DNA of 34,202 nucleotides from Sulfurovum sp. UBA7648 (GTDB lineage Bacteria; Campylobacterota; Campylobacteria; Campylobacterales; Sulfurovaceae). A program made the position numbers and the translations under genes. The stretch lies in the NCBI GenBank assembly GCA_002483605.1, contig DLIG01000006.1:828-35029 (forward strand), in the 5' to 3' direction. This document shows positions 1-6,963 of the stretch, one piece after another. The notes beneath the pieces are model-generated. The model did not search any database, had not been told where the DNA came from, and was given only the letters and a program-made list of their open reading frames with translations. Within the stretch, counting starts at the first letter, position 1, and each line of letters begins with the position of its first letter.

Positions 1-1
1 A

Positions 2-415
2 TATAAAAAATATATTCCTCAAATGAGCATGGAGCAAATTGGTATAATATTAAGCAGGGTGCAAAATGGCGAAAATGTATCTCTCGATGAAGATATCATA
101 AAGCAGGTTGTAAATAATCTTTCTTTCGAATGTCAAGATTATGTCAAATTAGCAAGTGCTTCTACAAAAGCTTTGAGTCCGAAAGTATCTTTGTCGCTTT
201 TTAACTCTTTTCAGCAAAAAGACGAAAAGGCCGAGATAGCTTATCTTTACTTGCTGCTTGAATATGAAATGATGGAACAGGTAAAAGAGTTTTTGGATGC
301 AAATCCGGAAAATGATTTTAAAAAATTAAAACTGTTTTATGAATTAAAACAGACACATAGCACTTATAAACTGCAAGATATTATGGATATTGATTCACTT
401 TGTGATGATGCTTGA
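2..415 (+). CDS. Hypothetical protein, 5' end outside the window
   Basis: The reading frame is open from the first bases of the window and reads as continuous protein (YKKYIPQ before the first Met). The Met codons at 23 and 29 have no Shine-Dalgarno sequence, so this is probably the C-terminal part of a gene that starts upstream. The visible part, about 137 residues, is hydrophilic and mainly helical, rich in Leu, Lys, Glu and Ser, with no membrane segment, signal peptide or catalytic motif I recognise. Its stop codon (TGA at 413-415) overlaps the start of dusB, so the two are probably translationally coupled in one operon. I do not recognise the family, and coupling to a tRNA-modification gene is weak evidence of function. 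A short protein starting at 23 remains possible. Confidence 0.6.
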   Translation, partial: YKKYIPQMSMEQIGIILSRVQNGENVSLDEDIIKQVVNNLSFECQDYVKLASASTKALSPKVSLSLFNSFQQKDEKAEIAYLYLLLEYEMMEQVKEFLDANPENDFKKLKLFYELKQTHSTYKLQDIMDIDSLCDDA

Positions 416-1337
416 TTTTTCTAAACCTATTTTTGTATTAGCCCCATTGGCGGGCTATACGGACCTCCCCTTGCGTTCTTTAGCTAAGCAATTTGGTGTC
501 GATCTTACTGTAAGTGAAATGATCAGTGCAAATGCATTGGCTCATGGAAGCCAAAAAACTTTTCATATGCTTCAAAAAAGTCCATTGGAGAGTCCGTATG
601 CCATACAGATTGCAGGCTCAGATCCGCTTGTTATACAAAGAGCCGTAGAGATATTAAATGATCAAGAAGGCGTGGATATCATTGATCTTAACTGTGGCTG
701 TCCTGCTCCAAAAATTGTTAATAATTTGTCCGGAAGTTCGTTATTGACAGATCTTGTGGCGATGGGCAAAGCAATTGAGACTATAAAAAAATATTCAAAT
801 AAACCATATACTTCTGTCAAGATAAGGCTTGGCTTCAATGAAAAAAATCATCTCGAAATAGCTAAAGTATGCCAAGAGAGCGGAGCTGATTTTATAGCAG
901 TTCACGGGCGTACGCGTTCAGGAAGATTTAAAGCACCGGTGGATTATGATGCAATCGGAGAAATTAAATCCAATATCAGTATCCCAGTCATTGCAAATGG
1001 AGATATTGATAGTCCGCAAAAAGCACAATGGGTACTCGAACACACAAAGGCTGATGGCATAATGATAGGCAGGGCCGCTGTTGGAAAACCATGGATCTTT
1101 AGTCAAGTCAAAGGGCTTGAGGGAATAAATGAGAAAGAGTTGATAAAAAGAGCAGTGATAGAACATTTTCGTCAAATGATAGATCACTACGGAGATTATG
1201 GAGCTATAATGTTTAGAAAGCATTTGCATACATATTCTAAAGCCGGTTATGCTGGAGCTTCAGCTTTTCGAGATGCTGTGAATAGAACAGAGAGTTCAGA
1301 GCAAATGCTTGAACTTATAGAGTCTTTTTTTAATTAA
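408..1337 (+). CDS. dusB: tRNA-dihydrouridine synthase (DusB/NifR3 type)
   Basis: This FMN enzyme reduces specific uridines in the D-loop of tRNA to dihydrouridine using NAD(P)H. The protein (about 309 residues from the Met at 408) has the family order: an N-terminal FMN-barrel start with LAPLAGYTD at 11-19, the catalytic segment DLNCGCPAPK with Cys98 as the expected proton donor, the substrate/flavin motif VHGRTRSGRF, and the phosphate-binding strand ANGDI followed by IGRAAVGKPW. Length is normal for Dus proteins. Met codons lie at 390, 405 and 408; I prefer 408 because homology starts there and it overlaps the upstream stop, typical of translational coupling. The specificity class (DusB rather than A or C) comes from the NifR3-like sequence and from DusB being the usual single copy in Campylobacterota. 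Confidence 0.93.
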   Translation: MLDFSKPIFVLAPLAGYTDLPLRSLAKQFGVDLTVSEMISANALAHGSQKTFHMLQKSPLESPYAIQIAGSDPLVIQRAVEILNDQEGVDIIDLNCGCPAPKIVNNLSGSSLLTDLVAMGKAIETIKKYSNKPYTSVKIRLGFNEKNHLEIAKVCQESGADFIAVHGRTRSGRFKAPVDYDAIGEIKSNISIPVIANGDIDSPQKAQWVLEHTKADGIMIGRAAVGKPWIFSQVKGLEGINEKELIKRAVIEHFRQMIDHYGDYGAIMFRKHLHTYSKAGYAGASAFRDAVNRTESSEQMLELIESFFN

Positions 1338-1388
1338 ATTAAAAAGAAATAACGGGTAGAATATTTTAGGATAATATTGCCGATTTGC

Positions 1389-1411
1389 AATAAGTTTATT
1401 GTAGACTTATT
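1389..1411. repeat. 7-bp dyad upstream of rimB
   Basis: AATAAGT (1389-1395) pairs with ACTTATT (1405-1411) across a 9-base loop. It lies in the 96-base gap between dusB and rimB, just before a TATTAT-like hexamer. It could be an operator over the rimB promoter or a 3' end of the dusB transcript; neither is proven. Confidence 0.35.
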
Positions 1412-1433
1412 ATAGATGAGCGTGGAGCATAAA

Positions 1434-1889
1434 ATGAATTCAAAATATTTGCTCGGATGGAGAGAGTGGATCTCTTTGCCCGAGCTTGGTATAGAGCGGA
1501 TTAAATGTAAAATTGATACCGGTGCTAGAACATCGGCACTTCATGCTTTTTATATTGATCCGTTTATGATAGATGATATAAAAATGATACGATTTGGCAT
1601 CCATCCTTTTGCCAAGGATATGACAACTGTTTTGCACTGCGAAGCAAAGGTCATAGACGAAAGGCTTGTAACAAGTTCTGACGGCAACAGGTCAATGCGT
1701 TATGTAATAAGCACGACTATGGTTTTGGGTGACATCAAAAAAGATATCGAACTTACGTTGACAAATCGTGACACAATGAGATTTCGCATGCTTTTGGGCA
1801 GAAAGGCAATGGATGATGGCTGCATCGTAGATCCTGCACTTTCTTATCAAAAAGCTAAACCTATATTTTGCAAGGTAAATAAAAATTAA
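1434..1889 (+). CDS. rimB: RimB-like retropepsin-type protease (PF05618 family)
   Basis: Family PF05618 (old name 'ATP-dependent zinc protease') consists of small retropepsin-like aspartic endopeptidases. In Pseudomonas the member RimB acts on the glutamate tail that RimK adds to ribosomal protein S6. Here the hallmark is KIDTGARTSALHA, with catalytic Asp28 in the DTGA flap sequence, and LTNRDTMRFRMLLGRKAM near the C-terminus, which is the conserved end of the fold. The protein is about 151 residues. I start it at the ATG at 1434 because GGAG at 1424-1427 sits 6 bases before it; an upstream ATG at 1416 has no ribosome site. The stop overlaps the rimK start (TAATG), so the two are coupled, which supports the RimB assignment over an unrelated protease. 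Confidence 0.85.
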   Translation: MNSKYLLGWREWISLPELGIERIKCKIDTGARTSALHAFYIDPFMIDDIKMIRFGIHPFAKDMTTVLHCEAKVIDERLVTSSDGNRSMRYVISTTMVLGDIKKDIELTLTNRDTMRFRMLLGRKAMDDGCIVDPALSYQKAKPIFCKVNKN

Positions 1890-2809
1890 TGAAAATAGCC
1901 ATACTTTCTCGAAATAAAAATTTATATTCTACACGCAGGCTCGTCGAAGCTGCCCAAAAAAGAGGCCATGAAGTAAAAGTGATCGATCATCTAAAATGCT
2001 ATATGAATATCACATCAAAACATCCTACTATGCACTATAAAGGTGATGCACTTGAGGGCTTTGATGCAGTTATTCCTCGCATAGGCGCATCCGTAACTTT
2101 TTATGGTACCGCAGTTTTGAGACAATTTGAAATGATGGGAGTATATCCTCTTAATGAATCGGTTGCTATCTCTAGATCTCGTGATAAATTAAGAAGCGTA
2201 CAATTATTATCCAGAAAAGGCATAGGTATGCCCGTAACAGGTTTTGCAAGAAATCCGGATGATATAGATGACTTGATAAAAGAGGTTGGCGGGGCTCCTT
2301 TGGTGATTAAATTGCTTGAAGGTACTCAAGGCATAGGAGTAGTACTGGCAGAAACCAAAAAAGCAGCAGAATCAGTGCTTCAAGCATTTATGGGGTTAAG
2401 TGTAAATATTATGATCCAAGAATTCATCAAAGAAGCAAATGGAGCAGATATCAGATGCCTGGTGATTGACGGCAAAGTGGTCGCATCCATGAAGAGACAG
2501 GGTGCTGAAGGAGAGTTTCGTTCTAACTTGCACCGCGGCGGGAGTGCTGAACTAGTAAAAATTACTCCTCAAGAGAGAGCTACTGCTATAGCCGCCTCAA
2601 AAGTTATGGGTTTAAATGTTTGCGGAGTAGATATGCTTCGTTCGGCTAGAGGACCGCTTGTAATGGAGGTAAATTCATCTCCGGGGCTAGAAGGCATAGA
2701 AAAAGCCAGCGGAAAAGATATTGCAGAATTGATGATAGAAGTGATAGAAAAAAAAGTGCATCAAAATATACACAATCCAAACAAAACAAAAACAAAAGGT
2801 AAAGGATAA
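1889..2809 (+). CDS. rimK: Ribosomal protein S6 L-glutamate ligase RimK
   Basis: RimK is an ATP-grasp ligase that adds glutamates one by one to the C-terminus of ribosomal protein S6 (RpsF), changing ribosome behaviour. The 306-residue protein is full length for RimK. Visible features are the N-terminal Rossmann-like part (MKIAILSRN at the start, PRIGASVTFYGTAVLRQFE near 70), the RimK entry segment SRDKLRSVQLLSRKGIGMP, the ATP-binding loop LLEGTQGIGVVL, the IQEFIKEANGADIRCLV strand, and the metal-binding end of the ATP-grasp site, VDMLRS followed by VMEVNSSPGLEGIE. It begins at the A of the rimB stop codon, so it is translated with rimB. A Lys-rich tail (NPNKTKTKGKG) follows the fold. A glutathione-synthetase-like ligase is unlikely given these RimK signatures. 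Confidence 0.95.
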   Translation: MKIAILSRNKNLYSTRRLVEAAQKRGHEVKVIDHLKCYMNITSKHPTMHYKGDALEGFDAVIPRIGASVTFYGTAVLRQFEMMGVYPLNESVAISRSRDKLRSVQLLSRKGIGMPVTGFARNPDDIDDLIKEVGGAPLVIKLLEGTQGIGVVLAETKKAAESVLQAFMGLSVNIMIQEFIKEANGADIRCLVIDGKVVASMKRQGAEGEFRSNLHRGGSAELVKITPQERATAIAASKVMGLNVCGVDMLRSARGPLVMEVNSSPGLEGIEKASGKDIAELMIEVIEKKVHQNIHNPNKTKTKGKG

Positions 2810-2830
2810 AGCTATTTTAAGAAAAAAATT

Positions 2831-2853
2831 AAGAAATTATTTTATAATTTCTT
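2831..2853. terminator. AT-rich hairpin after rimK
   Basis: AAGAAATTAT and ATAATTTCTT form a perfect 10-bp stem with a TTT loop, 21 bases after the rimK stop. A T-rich stretch follows (TTATATTTTTTT), so it can act as a weak intrinsic terminator despite having only one G-C pair. It also lies just ahead of the ribosome site of the next gene. Confidence 0.5.
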
Positions 2854-2881
2854 TTATATTTTTTTAAAGGTAGGAAAAGTA

Positions 2882-3100
2882 ATGAAAATTGCTGATATTC
2901 TATTTGAGATGCAATCTAATTATGTAGCTGATGAAGATATTGCATTGATGGAGAATTTTATCAAAGAAAATGGGCTTAATCTAAATAAAATCGATCAAAA
3001 GCTTGAAGAGCTCGGATATGATGCAATATTTGATGATTTTGATAGCAGCGAATATAATGTAGTCCAAAAGATCCAACATCGTAAACATTTATCAGACTGA
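2882..3100 (+). CDS. Small acidic hypothetical protein (72 aa)
   Basis: A short gene with a plausible ribosome site (AGG within AAAGGTAGGAAAAG) before the ATG at 2882. The product is acidic, with many Asp, Glu, Ile and Asn residues, and looks like three or four short helices; there is no signal peptide, membrane segment, Cys motif or metal site. The middle part (ENGLNLNKIDQKLEELGYD) resembles a small helical regulatory or adaptor protein, but I do not recognise the family. It sits alone between two palindromic intergenic regions, after rimBK and before the exported carbonic anhydrase, so it may be its own transcription unit. Codon use matches its neighbours, which supports a real gene. Confidence 0.65.
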   Translation: MKIADILFEMQSNYVADEDIALMENFIKENGLNLNKIDQKLEELGYDAIFDDFDSSEYNVVQKIQHRKHLSD

Positions 3101-3109
3101 GTATTTTTA

Positions 3110-3170
3110 AATATTTTAATATAATTATTTTTGTACAATACATCCCATATTGTACAAAAATTAAAATATT
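3110..3170. repeat. Nested perfect dyads covering a -10-like element upstream of the carbonic anhydrase gene
   Basis: An inner perfect 14-bp inverted repeat (ATTTTTGTACAATA at 3127-3140 with TATTGTACAAAAAT at 3148-3161, 7-base loop) lies inside an outer perfect 11-bp repeat (3110-3120 with 3160-3170). The left inner arm contains TACAAT (3134-3139), a good -10 hexamer about 40 bases before the start codon. The right arm ends directly against the ribosome site GGA (3171-3173). No T-run follows, so it is not a typical intrinsic terminator. An operator, or an RNA hairpin controlling translation, fits better; this is inference. Confidence 0.6.
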
Positions 3171-3179
3171 GGAATAAAA

Positions 3180-3767
3180 ATGAAAAAAAGTGTTATTGTG
3201 TCACTATCTATCGTATTGTCGTCTTCATGTCTATTTGGAAATGCTCCGCACTCAAAGACAATCCAAGATCAATCAAAAATAATTAAGCATAGGAATGATA
3301 TGCGTATTACAGAATCAGAAGTGATTTTAGCACAAAAAGAATGGGGCGATGCTATTGTAGCAATAGGCAAAGCATACACTGAAGGCAAAGATTATAAAGC
3401 AGTAGCTAGAAATGCAGTTGACACAATGTATGCCTATGATGAGGGCAGAGTGCTGTTTAAACCAACAAAAGCGGCCCACAAACAGTTTCGATTGACCGAA
3501 GATGAAGCCGTGTCATATTTTGTTACCGGCTTGGAAAGCGAGGACCATGGATTTGCACTTCAGCCGTGGAGTAAAGTAAGGTTTGAAAACAGCGGGATCA
3601 TCATTGATGAAGATTCTGCCACTGCTATGGGTGAATATTATTTTACTGATGCCAAAACAGGCAAAGAAGTTAATGTAGAATATACATTCGGCTATATCAA
3701 GGATAACAACGGCAAGCTGCTGATCAATTTGCACCATTCGTCAATGCCGTATATTCCGTCACATTAA
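3180..3767 (+). CDS. Exported iota-class carbonic anhydrase (COG4337 family)
   Basis: Iota-carbonic anhydrases interconvert CO2 and bicarbonate in an NTF2/CaMKII-association-type fold; reports differ on whether a metal is needed. This 195-residue protein shows the order I know for bacterial members: EWGDAIVAIGKAY (54-66), DTMYAYDEGRVLFKPTKA (81-98), AVSYFVTG, EDHGFALQPW (121-130), the strand AMGEYYFTDA (149-158), VEYTFGYI, and the hallmark HHSS at 185-188. The N-terminus is a Sec signal peptide (two Lys, a hydrophobic stretch, likely cut after GNA at about 22), so it should act in the periplasm; Cys17 does not sit in a good lipobox. Older annotations call such proteins phosphoribosyl-AMP cyclohydrolase, which is not supported here. 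It fits an autotroph carrying ATP-citrate lyase. It ends 1 base from the converging peptidase gene. Confidence 0.82.
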   Translation: MKKSVIVSLSIVLSSSCLFGNAPHSKTIQDQSKIIKHRNDMRITESEVILAQKEWGDAIVAIGKAYTEGKDYKAVARNAVDTMYAYDEGRVLFKPTKAAHKQFRLTEDEAVSYFVTGLESEDHGFALQPWSKVRFENSGIIIDEDSATAMGEYYFTDAKTGKEVNVEYTFGYIKDNNGKLLINLHHSSMPYIPSH

Positions 3768-3768
3768 A

Positions 3769-4818
3769 TTAGAGATAAAGTGCTTTTAATACATTTAAAG
3801 CACTGATAATAGAATCTATACGCGCAGTTTCTTCTATTGTGTGGTAGCCTATTGTCGGTATTTGAAGCGTTGTTCCTTGGATTTTGCGTTTTGACGCTAC
3901 TATCAGCCTTCCAAGTTCTGTGGAGCCAATTGAGCTTGGTTTGTTGCCGTCTAAGATTATTTGCTTATTTTTTTCTTTTATATATCGGTCTTTATAGTCA
4001 TATCTTATTTTATTTTTACGGCAAATCTTTATCAGCTGTTTTTGAAGCGGAGATTTGAATCTGGCATGAGAATCCCTTCGTCTAAAGACAAGATCTAGTT
4101 TTGATATGCTCTCTAGGTCTTGGTATGGGCTGGTATCAAGTATAAGCAGCTTATCAGTATCAAGGTCAAATCTTTGAAACCATTCAAGTATATACCTCCA
4201 GCTTTTGCCGGCTTCTTCTTCAGCTGTAAAAAATGCAGTACCTTGGTATCCTAACTGATAAAGATATACGATCATAGCATTTGTAATTGCATTATCAAGT
4301 TGAGCAGATACATATTCGTCTTTAATGGTAAGTTTATCCAAAAATGCAATAGGCGTATTTGGCAGGAGATACTCAAGCCCGTCAATTTCAAATATGAGAT
4401 TTCCGCGTCTTTCGCAAATATAGGTCGATCTTATTATTCCTATTCCTAGATAATTTCCAGAACATGGACTGTATGCTTGTACTTTTTGGCCTATAAATCT
4501 TCCGACTATGTTTTTGTATGTTTGTTCCGAGATAGAATTACCTGTCAGGTCGCCTCTGTTTTTGCTGATATATGCGGCATATTGAAATTCATTCGGACCG
4601 GTGCAGATAAGGCCGTGCCTATCGGCATGTGATGATATATAGCCGGAATCAGGCTCGTTTCCTTGGGCTACTAGGAGCCCTTCATAAAGCGTGGTTCTGA
4701 TCCCTAGCTCTTCAAGTTCTCTTTTTATAGCCATAAAATACGGATTTTCTGCCCCTACGACCGATGGTGTTCTGATAAGTTGCTTTAGAAGGTCAAAATA
4801 ATTTTCGTATAATCGCAT
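3769..4818 (-). CDS. M42-like zinc aminopeptidase
   Basis: A cytosolic metallopeptidase of the M42 (glutamyl aminopeptidase/TET) or closely related M20/M28 group. Expected metal ligands are visible in order in the 349-residue protein: His64 and Asp66 in SSHADRHG, Asp175 in AQLDNA (bridging), the Glu pair at 200-201 in FTAEEEAG (catalytic base and ligand), Asp228 in LILDTSPY, and His326 in PTIGYHTIEE. There is no signal peptide. AAGG lies 5-6 bases before the ATG. It follows the tRNA gene on the same strand with no clear promoter between, so it may belong to the rodA-tRNA transcript. Substrate cannot be told; release of N-terminal residues from peptides is the family role. A divergent loop around 100-160 makes the exact subfamily uncertain. 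Confidence 0.8.
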   Translation of the reverse strand: MRLYENYFDLLKQLIRTPSVVGAENPYFMAIKRELEELGIRTTLYEGLLVAQGNEPDSGYISSHADRHGLICTGPNEFQYAAYISKNRGDLTGNSISEQTYKNIVGRFIGQKVQAYSPCSGNYLGIGIIRSTYICERRGNLIFEIDGLEYLLPNTPIAFLDKLTIKDEYVSAQLDNAITNAMIVYLYQLGYQGTAFFTAEEEAGKSWRYILEWFQRFDLDTDKLLILDTSPYQDLESISKLDLVFRRRDSHARFKSPLQKQLIKICRKNKIRYDYKDRYIKEKNKQIILDGNKPSSIGSTELGRLIVASKRKIQGTTLQIPTIGYHTIEETARIDSIISALNVLKALYL

Positions 4819-4895
4819 ACTTGCCTTATGTATAAGAATATTTAATTTATTATGTCAGAAATGAGCTTAAGATTAAGAAATGAAGTGTAGCGGGT

Positions 4896-4972
4896 TGGTG
4901 GGTCCTCAGGGACTCGAACCCTGGACCACTCGGTTATGAGCCGAGTGCTCTAACCAGCTGAGCTAAAGACCC
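4896..4972 (-). tRNA. tRNA with CAU anticodon, probably tRNA-Ile2 (lysidine type)
   Basis: A complete 77-base cloverleaf with encoded CCA. Acceptor arms GGGTCTT and AGGACCC pair (one G-U), the D-arm GCTC/GAGC is intact, the anticodon stem CTCGG/CCGAG closes the loop CTCATAA, and the T-arm CAGGG/CCCTG carries TTCGAGT. CAU can be elongator Met, initiator Met or Ile2. The loop context GGCTCATAACC, the T-loop GGTTCGAGTCC and the TTTAGCTCAG start match the Ile2 type I remember from Bacillus much better than Met tRNAs, which usually have TTCATAC. If so, TilS would convert C34 to lysidine so that it reads AUA. It lies only 8 bases after the rodA stop, on the same strand. Confidence 0.85.
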
Positions 4973-4980
4973 GCGGTAAA

Positions 4981-6108
4981 TTATCTTACCATGCTTATTT
5001 TAGCGTCAGAATTATATCCTAAATAACTTTGAAAAGCAATTAAATTTTGCAAAATTCCAAAAAGAATTGCAAAAATAATAAAAGAGGTCCCTCCGTGGCT
5101 AAACATTGGCAGTGGAATTCCCACTACAGGGGCAAGTCCTATGATCATATATACATTAACTCCCATATATACAAAAAATAGCCAACTAAGTCCAATAGCA
5201 AATACTTTTGTGAGATAATCCGTAAAAGGCTGTATGCCTATATAAAATAGATGCAAGATCAATAAAATATATAAAAATATAACAGTTGCCATTCCTAAAA
5301 AGCCAAGTCTCTCGCCAAGATATGCAAAAATGAAGTCACTAGAAGATATCGGAAGAAATTTCATCTGTGTTTGAGTAGAATCTTCTTTTGACTTACCGCC
5401 TATTCCTCCTGACCCTATGGCTATAAGAGCTTGTTTGACATGATAGCTTGGATGGCTGATCGCATCATGAATTCTTTGTTTTTGATATGTTTTAAGTCCA
5501 TATGTGTACATTAGCGGCGCACTCAACAAAACTATAGTGCCTAACCAAAGCCAGATTTGTTTTTTAATTCCAATTACAAAAAGAATCCCAAAACCTACTA
5601 TTAACAGCACCATAGCTGTTCCAAGGTCAGGTTCTTTTGCTATGAGTACAAAGGGAATAAGGATAATGGCTGAAAAGATAATAAACATTTTTATGCCATA
5701 CCCTTCTTTTGGAGGAGGGTTTTTTCTTATAATATATGCCAAAGCCATAATAACACTTACTTTTATGAATTCAGATGGTTGTATGGTCATACCAATGCCA
5801 GGAATTTCAAGCCATCTTTGTGCCCCAAGAATTGTTTTCCCAAACATATCAACAGCAATCAGTAAAAGAATATTAAAACCATACAGTACAGGCATTAACC
5901 ACCATAAAATTAACCGCCACGGGATTACTACTGAGACCAAAAAAGCAATGAGAGCAACGACATAATAAATCATCTGTTTTTTAAATAACTCAGGATTTAT
6001 CTCATAAATAAGCCACGAGGAAAGAAAAAATATAGGTAAAAGCTGTATTATCAAAAGATAATTAAAGTGTTTAAAAACACGCTCATTTAGATTGAGCCAA
6101 GATAGCAT
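4981..6108 (-). CDS. rodA: RodA, SEDS-family peptidoglycan polymerase
   Basis: RodA polymerises lipid II into glycan strands for side-wall growth, together with a class B penicillin-binding protein and the MreBCD machinery. The protein has about ten membrane helices and the SEDS signatures: GAQRWLEIPGIGMTIQPSE in the first half, AKEPDLGTAMVLL, the extracellular loop with the catalytic Asp in SSSDFIFAYLGERLGF, and the C-terminal PLPMFSHGGTSF motif. Its length (375 residues) is normal for RodA, and the lack of a long cytoplasmic tail favours RodA over FtsW. I choose the ATG at 6108 because AGGA lies 7 bases upstream; the ATG at 6114 is too close to it. It starts divergently from pgeF and runs straight into the tRNA gene. 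Confidence 0.94.
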   Translation of the reverse strand: MLSWLNLNERVFKHFNYLLIIQLLPIFFLSSWLIYEINPELFKKQMIYYVVALIAFLVSVVIPWRLILWWLMPVLYGFNILLLIAVDMFGKTILGAQRWLEIPGIGMTIQPSEFIKVSVIMALAYIIRKNPPPKEGYGIKMFIIFSAIILIPFVLIAKEPDLGTAMVLLIVGFGILFVIGIKKQIWLWLGTIVLLSAPLMYTYGLKTYQKQRIHDAISHPSYHVKQALIAIGSGGIGGKSKEDSTQTQMKFLPISSSDFIFAYLGERLGFLGMATVIFLYILLILHLFYIGIQPFTDYLTKVFAIGLSWLFFVYMGVNVYMIIGLAPVVGIPLPMFSHGGTSFIIFAILFGILQNLIAFQSYLGYNSDAKISMVR

Positions 6109-6162
6109 ATGCATTTCCTATTTTTTTATGTTAGTATATCAAAAAAGTTTCAAAGGTTTGGT

Positions 6163-6921
6163 ATGCAAGGCGTATTGCGTTATGAAAAATTTGATTTATT
6201 CAAAGAATGCATACACGGTACCAGTATAAAAAATAGTTTATTGCCATTTGGTTTTAGTTTAGCTCTCCATACAGGGGAAGATTCCCATGATATTGTTAAT
6301 AATCGTAAACAATTTCTTGAAATGCTAGGCGCAAGTAAAGATACCAAGATAATTTTAGCAAACCAAACCCACAGTGACAATATAGCGATTATCAAGGATG
6401 GGCAAACTGCCGGATGGTTGAGTCACGATGATGCTATTGCCGATTGTGATGCATTGATCACGGCACAAAAAAATTTATTGGTTGGTGTTTTGACAGCCGA
6501 TTGTGTCCCTATACTTCTTTTAGATAAAAACAAAGGGGTTGTAGCGGCCGTTCATGCCGGATGGAAAGGAACACACAAGCAAATTGCATATAAAACTGTA
6601 GCAAAAATGAAAGAAGTTTTTGAGTGCCGTGAGATAAGCGCAGTTATTGCCCCATCTATCGGAGCTTGTTGTTATGAAGTGAGCAGCGAACTCACAGAAT
6701 ATTTCAGTGATTATCCGGAGGCTATTAAGCATATTGATGGGAAATATTTGCTTGATCTGCCGCATATTAATAAGCTGCAACTCCAAAATGCCGGAGTAAA
6801 TAGTACAAATATAGAAATGAGCGGTATTTGTACCTCTTGCAGTAATGATAATTTTTTTTCTTATAGAAAAGAGAATGGCTGCAGCGGAAGATTTCTAAGC
6901 GTGATCGGGATTAGTGATTAG
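6163..6921 (+). CDS. pgeF: PgeF/LACC1-family purine nucleoside phosphorylase (peptidoglycan editing factor)
   Basis: This family (YfiH, LACC1, formerly 'multicopper polyphenol oxidase') has zinc-dependent purine nucleoside phosphorylase and adenosine deaminase activity. In E. coli, PgeF prevents serine from being built into peptidoglycan by MurC. The 252-residue protein has all the marks: NQTHSDNI with the first active-site His, ADCDALIT, LTADCVPILLLD with the conserved Cys, AAVHAGWKGT with the second His, SIGACCYEV, and the C-terminal CTSC...FFSYRKENG...GRF. The Met at 6163 is preferred: homology begins with it and AAAGG lies upstream, while the Met at 6109 would run into the rodA 5' region. 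Divergence from rodA puts two wall-related genes around one promoter region. Confidence 0.9.
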   Translation: MQGVLRYEKFDLFKECIHGTSIKNSLLPFGFSLALHTGEDSHDIVNNRKQFLEMLGASKDTKIILANQTHSDNIAIIKDGQTAGWLSHDDAIADCDALITAQKNLLVGVLTADCVPILLLDKNKGVVAAVHAGWKGTHKQIAYKTVAKMKEVFECREISAVIAPSIGACCYEVSSELTEYFSDYPEAIKHIDGKYLLDLPHINKLQLQNAGVNSTNIEMSGICTSCSNDNFFSYRKENGCSGRFLSVIGISD

Positions 6922-6931
6922 TAGTGCAGGG

Positions 6932-6956
6932 GGTGTGTTAGCTAACACACCTTTTG
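6932..6956. terminator. Intrinsic terminator after pgeF
   Basis: GGTGTGTTAGCTAACACACC (6932-6951) is a perfect palindrome giving an 8-10 bp stem, followed at once by TTTTGTTT. It lies 10 bases after the pgeF stop and separates pgeF from the converging carboxynorspermidine dehydrogenase gene. It is the clearest intrinsic terminator in the window. Confidence 0.88.
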
Positions 6957-6963
6957 TTTATAT

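Noticed and set aside
918..1229. 103-codon minus-strand frame inside dusB
   Set aside because: Antisense to conserved Dus motifs, no ribosome site.
1416..1889. Start of rimB at the ATG at 1416
   Set aside because: The GGAG ribosome site lies downstream of this ATG and at ideal distance to the ATG at 1434.
5504..5965. 153-codon plus-strand frame inside rodA
   Set aside because: Antisense to a clearly recognised RodA with all SEDS motifs; its product looks like a shadow with no family features.
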